Below, one piece after another: positions 1-5,812 of a stretch of DNA of 9,116 nt; position 1 is the stretch's first letter; the number at the start of each line of letters is the position of its first letter. The translations under genes and the position numbers were made by a program. Source of the stretch: Pseudomonadota bacterium (lineage in GTDB: Bacteria; Pseudomonadota; Gammaproteobacteria; UBA4575); NCBI GenBank assembly GCA_009839635.1, contig VXPJ01000068.1, positions 6,489 to 15,604 on the forward strand, written 5' to 3'. The notes under the pieces are model-generated. The model saw only the letters and a list, made by a program, of their open reading frames with translations, did not search any database and had not been told where the DNA came from.

Positions 1-2164
1 TGCTGCTTACCTCGGATTCCGGCAACTCCACCGCCACGTTTGCAGAGAGTGTCCGCATGCCTTCAAAGATGCTGAAATCCATCACCGGAGTATTGCCCGT
101 CGCCATCAGGACAATCATGGTCTCGCCTACCGCACGTCCAAGCCCTATCATGGTCGCGGAAAAAATACCGGGGCTGGCGGAAGGCAGCACCACGCGTACC
201 AATGATTGCCAGGGCGTGGCTCCCAGTGCAAGGGAGCCAGAGGTCAGATGCTTGGGCACGCTGAACACGGCGTCTTCGGCAATAGAGAATATTGTGGGGA
301 TGACTGCAAACCCCATCGCAATACCAATGATGATCGAATTTCTCTGGTCATAACCGATACCCAGAGTGTCTGTGATCCAGATCCGCATATTGCCGCCAAA
401 AAATACGTTCTCCATCCACGGGCTGAGTGCAAGGGCCACCCAGGTACACAGTATGACGACCGGAATCAGCAGAGCGGCCTGCCAGCCTTCCGGGACCAGC
501 AGTCTGATGCGATCGGGAATGTTCCACCAGGCCAGGCTGGCCACAAACATCCCGGCCGGTATCACCAGCAGGCAGACAAATATCCCGGGCAGGTGCGATT
601 CGACAAAAGGCGCCAGCCACAGACCGGCCAGAAATCCCAGGATCACGGTTGGCAGCGCCTCCATGATCTCGATGGTGGGTTTGACAATTCCCCGCATCTT
701 CGGTGCCATGAAATACGCCGTGAAAATGGCACCAAAAATCGCCAGCGGCATGGCCAGTAACATGGCGTAGAACGCTGCCTTGAATGTTCCGAAGGTCAGT
801 GGCGTGAGGCTGAATTTCGGTTCGAAATCACTGGATGCCGAGGAAGATTGCCACACATAGTCCGGTTCCGGGTAGCTCTCGTACCAGATCTTGCCCCAGA
901 TCGAACTGAAGGAGGCTTCCGGATGTTCATTATCAAGTTTCCACACATGCAACTGGCCGCTGCTGTCCTCGGCAACGATCTTGTCGCTTCTTGGCGCGAT
1001 ACTCAGGTGCAAAAGCGGATGGTTTGAAACTTTTTCCGTAAGCAGGTGACGGTTGGCCGTGGTGTGAAAAACCGAGACCTGACCGGCATCATCGGTCACC
1101 AGAAACCCTTTGCGCAGTTGCTCGGCGACGATGCCCGTGATTGACGCTGCCTCGCTGCTGAACCTCCTGATCTCGTTCAGGCGTTGATTGCCGTCCTCGT
1201 CACGTACCAGAAACAATTGATGGATGTTTCCCAGGTCATCGCCGAGTAGTACCGATATGCCACCGATTAGAAATTCAAACGCCGTGGGCCGACTTCCCGC
1301 ATCCAGGGGCTGGATATCCTCGATATGTACGGGCATATCCGCGGAACGGATGTCATAAAATGAAATCACGCCTTCATCGTTTAACAGGTACAGCCACTGT
1401 CTTTCGGGCGACAGCAGGGCTTTCATTGGCCTGTTGGCATACGGCAAGCTCACTTGACTGGCCAACTCCAGGACAATCTCGTCTTCATCCAGAAATGAAG
1501 TCACCTTTGCATAGTCAACGAGGCTTGGGCCCTCTTGTGTATAGACAAAGATGGTAAGCCCATCTTCATCGTCCCCGATGGCAAAATGGTCCACTGCCTG
1601 TCGGCCGATGCCGAGATCAATGGGTTCTTCCCCATATGGAAAGCTGATCCCGGGAATGATGGTCCTGCGATCATCGGCATACCTCAGGGCGTAGCTGTGA
1701 CGGAAGATGAGTATCTGTCCGGAATCCAGACCCAGTGCAAGAACGTTCCTCTCGGTGTCGACATGCTTCCAGCTGCTTATCTTGGCGTTGAGGCCGGCCA
1801 GGAGATCGAACTTCTGGATGGTGGTACCGGTATCCGTATAGAAGAAGTGCACTGTGCCACCTGTGTCAAGGCGCATGGAAATCTCCGCTTGCTCTTCTGT
1901 CGAATACAGCAAGGAGTCGCCAACAGTTGCATCCAGCAGGGAATAGCTGGAAACCGGGTAAAGCGCAGCACCCTTGAACAGGGGAAACACCACCGCGAAC
2001 AAAAACACAAAGATCAGAATGATCGATGCGATCACGGCCGTACCACCCGCGCCCACCAGATAACGGGCGAGAAAATCCCGTACCGAGCGCCGTTTCCACA
2101 ACTGCCGGTTGAATTCAAGCGATTCGGGGATCAGCGGTTTAGTAGAACTTGTGTCCTGCGGCAT
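1..2164 (-). CDS. pstC: Phosphate ABC transporter permease PstC, long form with extracytoplasmic domain (partial, C-terminus off the left edge)
   Basis: This is an inner-membrane permease subunit of the Pst high-affinity phosphate importer. The frame is open for 721 codons and runs off the window, so only the C-terminus is missing. A hydrophobic helix lies at about residues 38-60. The permease core follows from about 455: several hydrophobic stretches and an EAA-type cytoplasmic loop near 645-661 (SLALGATPWQSLVRVVLP) that would contact PstB, followed by GLGRAVGETM. Ordinary PstC is about 320 residues. The extra 380 or so residues (about 70-450) match the long form found in Pseudomonas (COG4590 type). 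They contain repeated blade-like ends such as SGQILIF, EGVISFY, AGQVSVF and SGQLHVW, about 50 residues apart, suggesting a periplasmic beta-propeller. The ATG at 2164 was chosen because an in-frame stop lies shortly upstream with no other ATG, GTG or TTG between; its ribosome site is weak (AGAAAGAAGA). It follows pstS after a terminator hairpin. Family assignment is firm; the propeller is inference. Confidence 0.92.
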   Translation of the reverse strand, partial: MPQDTSSTKPLIPESLEFNRQLWKRRSVRDFLARYLVGAGGTAVIASIILIFVFLFAVVFPLFKGAALYPVSSYSLLDATVGDSLLYSTEEQAEISMRLDTGGTVHFFYTDTGTTIQKFDLLAGLNAKISSWKHVDTERNVLALGLDSGQILIFRHSYALRYADDRRTIIPGISFPYGEEPIDLGIGRQAVDHFAIGDDEDGLTIFVYTQEGPSLVDYAKVTSFLDEDEIVLELASQVSLPYANRPMKALLSPERQWLYLLNDEGVISFYDIRSADMPVHIEDIQPLDAGSRPTAFEFLIGGISVLLGDDLGNIHQLFLVRDEDGNQRLNEIRRFSSEAASITGIVAEQLRKGFLVTDDAGQVSVFHTTANRHLLTEKVSNHPLLHLSIAPRSDKIVAEDSSGQLHVWKLDNEHPEASFSSIWGKIWYESYPEPDYVWQSSSASSDFEPKFSLTPLTFGTFKAAFYAMLLAMPLAIFGAIFTAYFMAPKMRGIVKPTIEIMEALPTVILGFLAGLWLAPFVESHLPGIFVCLLVIPAGMFVASLAWWNIPDRIRLLVPEGWQAALLIPVVILCTWVALALSPWMENVFFGGNMRIWITDTLGIGYDQRNSIIIGIAMGFAVIPTIFSIAEDAVFSVPKHLTSGSLALGATPWQSLVRVVLPSASPGIFSATMIGLGRAVGETMIVLMATGNTPVMDFSIFEGMRTLSANVAVELPESEVSS

Positions 2165-2205
2165 GTGACTGGATCTTCTTTCTGCTATGGGTGCTGACCC
2201 GCATT

Positions 2206-2237
2206 AAATAAAAAAGGCCCTGGTTTTACAGGGCCTT
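2206..2237 (-). terminator. Intrinsic terminator between pstS and pstC
   Basis: Read on the minus strand, AAGGCCCTG, the loop TAAAAC and CAGGGCCTT form a perfect 9-bp GC-rich stem with a 6-nt loop, followed at once by TTTTATTT. This is a textbook rho-independent terminator. It lies downstream of pstS and about 40 nt before the pstC start, so it should end most pstS transcripts and let only some read through into pstC. I see no promoter between it and pstC. On the plus strand no T tract follows the hairpin, so it looks one-directional. Confidence 0.85.
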
Positions 2238-2323
2238 CGCAAACGATTGCAGGCCTGTAGCCACTGCCCTGCACCTAGAGGTCACTCCAAGCTTGTTATT
2301 GTTATCCAAACACAAGGTCAAGG

Positions 2324-3304
2324 TCAGAGCCCGAGAGAGGTCAGTGTTTTGCTTGCCACCTTGGATGGCAGCGGGATGTACCCATCCTTGACAACCACTT
2401 TCTGGCCCTGGGTTGCCAGTACCATCTTGATGAATTCGCCTTCAAGGGGCGACAAAGGCTTCCCTGGTGCCTTGTTGACATATACGTAAAGGAACCTTGC
2501 CAGCGGGTACTTTCCGGAAATCGCATTGTCAGGCGTGGCCTCGATCTTGTCCTGCTCCGCGGTCTTTGAAAGCGGCACTGCACGAACGCCGGAGGTCTTG
2601 TATCCAATACCGGAAAAACCGATACCGTTCAGCGATGATGACACGGACTGGACTACAGAGGCGGATCCCGGCTGTTCATTCACAGTGGGTTTGAAGTCAC
2701 CTTTGCAAAGGGCTCTCTTTTTGAAGTAGCCGTAGGTGCCTGAAACGGAATTGCGACCAAACAGCTGAATGTCCCGCTTGATCCAGTCATCTTGCAGCCC
2801 AAGATCACCCCATGTATCCAGATCGGCACTGCCACCGCACTTGCGCGTACTGGAAAAAATCGCATCCACATCGGCAATGGACATGCCCTTGATTGGGTTA
2901 TCCTTGTGGACATAGACCGCCAAGGCATCGATTGCAACCGGTACCGGGGTCGGCTTGTAGCCGAATTTTTTCTCGAATGCCGCAATCTCCTTGTTTTTCA
3001 TCTTGCGGCTCATCGGGCCAAGGTTAGACGTTCCTTCAGTCAGCGCTGGTGGGGCTGTGGAAGAACCTGCCGCCTGGACCTGAATATTCACGTTAGGATA
3101 AAAACGCTTGTATTCTTCCGCCCATAGCGTCATCAAATTTGCCAGGGTATCCGACCCAACACTTGACAAATTTCCAGAGACACCGCTGGTAGCAGCGTAC
3201 TCGCCAAGCTTGGGATCAACCTTGACTTCCGCTGAGACAGACATGGTCAGCAAAAGCAAAAAGGCGATCAGCAGTGCATCATGCTTGCCCATGAATGTGT
3301 ACAT
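2324..3304 (-). CDS. pstS: Periplasmic phosphate-binding protein PstS
   Basis: PstS captures inorganic phosphate in the periplasm and delivers it to the PstCAB importer. The protein is 326 residues, the usual length. It has a signal peptide with probable cleavage after SVSA (residue 25). Phosphate-ligand stretches typical of the family are visible: SVGSDT near 48-53, AAGSSTAPP near 78-86, SRK at 99-101, AIDALA near 124-129 and GRNSVSGTYGYF near 183-194. Two cysteines (156 and 200) may form a disulphide. Much of the chain resembles Pseudomonas PstS as I remember it, including the C-terminal VVVKDGYIPLP. The ATG at 3304 is supported by AAGGAG six bases upstream; a second Met at residue 5 lacks such a site. 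The gene has its own Pho-box-like promoter in the gap after phoR and is followed by a strong terminator before pstC, which fits its role as an abundant protein. It is not a DING-type protein. Confidence 0.97.
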   Translation of the reverse strand: MYTFMGKHDALLIAFLLLLTMSVSAEVKVDPKLGEYAATSGVSGNLSSVGSDTLANLMTLWAEEYKRFYPNVNIQVQAAGSSTAPPALTEGTSNLGPMSRKMKNKEIAAFEKKFGYKPTPVPVAIDALAVYVHKDNPIKGMSIADVDAIFSSTRKCGGSADLDTWGDLGLQDDWIKRDIQLFGRNSVSGTYGYFKKRALCKGDFKPTVNEQPGSASVVQSVSSSLNGIGFSGIGYKTSGVRAVPLSKTAEQDKIEATPDNAISGKYPLARFLYVYVNKAPGKPLSPLEGEFIKMVLATQGQKVVVKDGYIPLPSKVASKTLTSLGL

Positions 3305-3371
3305 TTATAACTCCTTCGGTTATGAAATCGTGACGGTTATAGCTGCACAATCTTGGAATGCCCGTGTTACA

Positions 3372-3405
3372 AGCATATGGGCGAATTATTACAGTTTTGT
3401 GAACC
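3372..3405 (-). promoter_or_regulatory. Candidate Pho box and -10 element of pstS
   Basis: On the minus strand GGTTCACAAAACTGTAAT (3405-3388) matches the enterobacterial Pho-box consensus CTGTCATAWAWCTGTCAY at 13 of 18 positions by my hand count, with the two halves 11 bp apart. Ten bases further on is TATGCT (3377-3372), a 4-of-6 match to a -10 hexamer. This is the arrangement of PhoB-activated promoters, where the box replaces the -35. Predicted transcription starts near 3365, giving a leader of about 60 nt. A further TTGTAAC unit lies exactly 22 bp (two repeat units) downstream of CTGTAAT and overlaps the -10. The site lies in the 129-bp gap between phoR and pstS. Confidence 0.55.
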
Positions 3406-3433
3406 CTCCTGGCCGCTTGCCAAGTGATTGGTT

Positions 3434-4744
3434 TTATTGATTTTCCAGAAGCAGGCGGTGGGCGGGAAAACTGCATGTGAAGCGTGAACCCTGCCCCAGT
3501 TCGCTGCTGATCCTCAGGTGGCCTTCATGCCGTTCAACCACATGCTTGACAATCGAGAGACCGAGGCCCGTCCCGCCTTTCTCGCGTGAACGACCGGCAT
3601 CCACCCGGTAGAACCTTTCTGTCAACCGCTCAATGTGTTCCGGGGCAATCCCCTGTCCCGTATCGGCCACGCTCAACTCGGCCGAATCCTGGTCCGCCAT
3701 TTTCCAGCTGACCTGCACCGACGTGCCTAACTCGGTGTGCTTGATGGCATTGTTGACCAGATTGGAAATGACGCTGTGGATTTCCTGCAAGTCCCCTTTC
3801 AGACTCGCATCCGTCTCGATTTGTGTGCGGATGTCGTGCTGACAAATGGTCGCGGACAGCTCTGTCTCCTTGACCACGTCCATGATGATGGAGCCCACTG
3901 GTATGGCTTCAGACTCCTTGGCTACCGAGGCAGTGGACTCGATACGTGATAGCGCCAACAGATCCTCCACCAGTTGCTTCATGCGCTGGGCCTGAAGCTC
4001 TGCAGAATTAGTTGCAGCCTTGCATTCCTCAGGAAGCTTTGGATGTCCCGACAGTGTTTCCAGGTAACCGAGTATTACCGTCAAGGGAGTACGTAATTCA
4101 TGCGAGGCATTGGAAATGAAACTGCGCCGCATTTCATGAATCCGTGCAGTTTGTGACATGTCCTGTGCAATCAGCACCAACCTGTCTTCACTAAACGGAA
4201 TGATGCGAATACTCAATTCCTTGTCACCGGTGGTCGTTGCCTGAACCTCAAGCGGCTCATCGAACTTGCCAGCAAAGAAGTATTCGGTGAACAAGGGGTC
4301 CCGGAACAGCTGCGTAATCCTAGAATGAGTATCGCCGTCTGGACTGATATGCAAAAGATTATCAGCTGCCTCGTTGGAGGACTGGATTTCGCCAGAGGGC
4401 TTCAGCACGATCACGGCATCCGGAAGGGCCGCGGTCAACTCATTAAACTGACTGACTAACCTTTCCAGTGAATCTTGCCGGGCGCTGTTTTGCCTTTGCA
4501 GGTCTGCGACGCCAGACACCATTTGGTCAGCGATGCCTATGAATTCCGGAGCATCGCCAGCATGGGCGCCGCTATCGAACCATTTTTTCAGAGTGGCCAT
4601 CTGACCTGCCGTCCACAGGCCATATGCGATGAAGCCAATGATGAAAAACACCACCATGTTGCCACTGACCATGCCCGCAATAGCGCACGGTACAAATACG
4701 ATCAGTACGCGGTTGAGTTCTGACAGCCATGCACTGAAGGACAT
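3434..4744 (-). CDS. phoR: Phosphate-regulon sensor histidine kinase PhoR
   Basis: PhoR is an inner-membrane kinase that phosphorylates PhoB when phosphate is scarce; in the family it is held off by the Pst transporter and PhoU rather than binding phosphate itself. The protein is 436 residues, close to the family norm (about 430). Order of parts: two adjacent hydrophobic segments (about 13-29 and 31-47) with almost no periplasmic loop; a basic or amphipathic linker; a PAS domain (about 100-195); a HisKA domain with phospho-acceptor His215 in SHELRTPLT; and an HATPase domain with N box NLVNNAIKHT (328-337), G1 DTGQGI (361-366), F box ERFYRVD and G2 GGTGLGLS (390-397). All catalytic motifs are intact. 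Its ATG overlaps the phoB stop by one base (TAATG), and it has only a weak ribosome site of its own, so translational coupling is likely. No terminator is visible after it. Confidence 0.96.
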   Translation of the reverse strand: MSFSAWLSELNRVLIVFVPCAIAGMVSGNMVVFFIIGFIAYGLWTAGQMATLKKWFDSGAHAGDAPEFIGIADQMVSGVADLQRQNSARQDSLERLVSQFNELTAALPDAVIVLKPSGEIQSSNEAADNLLHISPDGDTHSRITQLFRDPLFTEYFFAGKFDEPLEVQATTTGDKELSIRIIPFSEDRLVLIAQDMSQTARIHEMRRSFISNASHELRTPLTVILGYLETLSGHPKLPEECKAATNSAELQAQRMKQLVEDLLALSRIESTASVAKESEAIPVGSIIMDVVKETELSATICQHDIRTQIETDASLKGDLQEIHSVISNLVNNAIKHTELGTSVQVSWKMADQDSAELSVADTGQGIAPEHIERLTERFYRVDAGRSREKGGTGLGLSIVKHVVERHEGHLRISSELGQGSRFTCSFPAHRLLLENQ

Positions 4745-5490
4745 TACTTGCTGACTGAGAGCCGGTATCCGTAACCGCGCACGGTCTGGATCATGTGGGC
4801 ACAGTCCAGAGGTTTTAGCAATTTTCTCAAGCGCACAATGTGCACATCCACGGTTCGCTCCTCCACGTACATGTTACGGCCCCACACATAGTCCAGCAAC
4901 TGGGCACGGGAATAGACCCGATCAGGATGGGTCATGAAAAACTCGAGCAAGCGAAACTCCGTCGGACCCAGATTGATCACCTCTTCATGCACGTGGACGC
5001 GGTGGGTTTTTGAATCCAGCTTGATGGGGCCAACGCTGACCTGGTCCTCGATAGCGCCCGAACTCCTTCGCAATACGGCACGGATACGGGCGGACAATTC
5101 CTTCACCGAAAACGGCTTGAGAATGTAGTCATCTGCTCCTGAATCCAAGCCGTCCACCCGGTCCCTTTCCTCAACCTTTGCGGTAAGCATGATCACCGGA
5201 ATTTCCTGTGTGGACTCATTGCGCTTCCAGCGGCGCAGCAATTCCAACCCGCTGACGTTGGGCAGCATCCAGTCAAGCAGGATCAGGTCAGGCAAGTGCT
5301 CGGACATCTTGGCTTCGGCAGTACGGCTGTCCTCGGCTTCGTCTATCACATAGCCGCCCTGACCCAGAGCAAAGGTAACCATCTCGCGGATGGCAGGCTC
5401 ATCTTCCACCAGCAGAATCCGCTTGCCGTTCATGGGCTGGCTCTCGATCTGGTAGTTGGGGGAGACTTCGAGCGTACTTCGGTTTTGCAT
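4744..5490 (-). CDS. phoB: Phosphate-regulon response regulator PhoB
   Basis: PhoB is the cytoplasmic transcription factor that, once phosphorylated by PhoR, binds Pho boxes and activates phosphate-starvation genes. Numbering from the first Met (248 residues), the receiver domain has the acidic pocket LLVEDE near 26-31, phospho-acceptor Asp73 in LLDWMLP, Thr103 in MLTAK and Lys125 in LKPF. The C-terminal winged helix (about 150-248) ends in RTVDVHIVRLRKLL and TVRGYGYRL, typical of the OmpR/PhoB family. The start is uncertain. The ATG at 5490 has AGG nine bases upstream. A second ATG at 5433 would give 229 residues, the usual PhoB length, with a weak GAG site. I kept the longer form because the extra 18 codons are rich in G/C at third positions and the composition turns A/T-rich right at 5490. 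It overlaps phoR by one base and is probably autoregulated through the Pho box upstream. Confidence 0.95.
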   Translation of the reverse strand: MQNRSTLEVSPNYQIESQPMNGKRILLVEDEPAIREMVTFALGQGGYVIDEAEDSRTAEAKMSEHLPDLILLDWMLPNVSGLELLRRWKRNESTQEIPVIMLTAKVEERDRVDGLDSGADDYILKPFSVKELSARIRAVLRRSSGAIEDQVSVGPIKLDSKTHRVHVHEEVINLGPTEFRLLEFFMTHPDRVYSRAQLLDYVWGRNMYVEERTVDVHIVRLRKLLKPLDCAHMIQTVRGYGYRLSVSK

Positions 5491-5503
5491 AAAAATCGAC
5501 CTG

Positions 5504-5536
5504 ATTTTAAAAATAACGTCTCATTATTTTTAAAAT
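5504..5536. repeat. Perfect 13-bp A/T-only inverted repeat in front of phoB
   Basis: ATTTTAAAAATAA (5504-5516) and its exact reverse complement TTATTTTTAAAAT (5524-5536) flank a 7-nt spacer, CGTCTCA. The repeat covers the predicted phoB -10 element and transcription start and ends 14 bp before the longer phoB start codon. It has no G or C in the arms and no separate T tract, so it is not a normal terminator. It could be an operator, a DNA unwinding or bending element, or a weak hairpin at the 5' end of the phoB mRNA. Confidence 0.8.
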
Positions 5537-5558
5537 TTGTTACACAGCTATTACACTG
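5523..5558 (-). promoter_or_regulatory. Candidate Pho box and -10 element of phoBR
   Basis: On the minus strand CAGTGTAATAG is followed directly by CTGTGTAACAA, so GTGTAA recurs exactly 11 bp apart, the spacing PhoB uses. The match to the E. coli consensus is modest (about 10 of 18). Twelve bases past the 18-bp box is AATAAT (5528-5523), a 5-of-6 match to a -10 element. Transcription would start near 5515, leaving about 25 nt to the longer phoB start. Autoactivation of phoBR through such a box is normal in the family. Confidence 0.45.
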
Positions 5559-5657
5559 ACTCTGGAACTTTGCTCGATTTGCAAATTTTTGGCCCAGCCA
5601 GGCTAGAGTTACTGAACACGACTGAAAAGCATCTGTAGCTCGTCCAAATTTGCGAGT

Positions 5658-5692
5658 CTGTAAGAAATCAGTGTGCGGTGTGCGTGTATAAA
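5658..5692 (+). promoter_or_regulatory. Candidate Pho box and -10 element of the porin gene
   Basis: CTGTAAGAAATCAGTGTG (5658-5675) matches the Pho-box consensus at about 12 of 18 positions, with half-sites 11 bp apart. After 11 bp comes TATAAA (5687-5692), 5 of 6 to a -10 hexamer. The place where a -35 would sit (GAAATC) is poor, as expected for an activator-dependent promoter. Transcription would start near 5699, giving a leader of about 110 nt. A second, weaker candidate with 11-bp spacing lies at 5714-5731 with TACGAT at 5742-5747. Confidence 0.5.
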
Positions 5693-5812
5693 TGTAGCAA
5701 AACTATAACAATTTATTCACATTCATTTCATACCGAATGCATACGATTGCTAGACTCTCAAATTCGAATCAGACCAGTTGGCATCACTCATGAAAAATAG
5801 GGAGGCTATATC

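Noticed and set aside
206..760. A 184-codon plus-strand frame, and another of 220 codons at 1535-2197
   Set aside because: Both lie antisense to pstC, whose frame is unbroken for 721 codons with clear permease motifs. The translations are low-complexity shadows.
2248..2273. Hairpin TGCAGG...CCTGCA between pstS and its terminator
   Set aside because: The stem is only 6 bp with a 14-nt loop and no T tract. It may add slightly to mRNA 3'-end stability but is not a supported feature.
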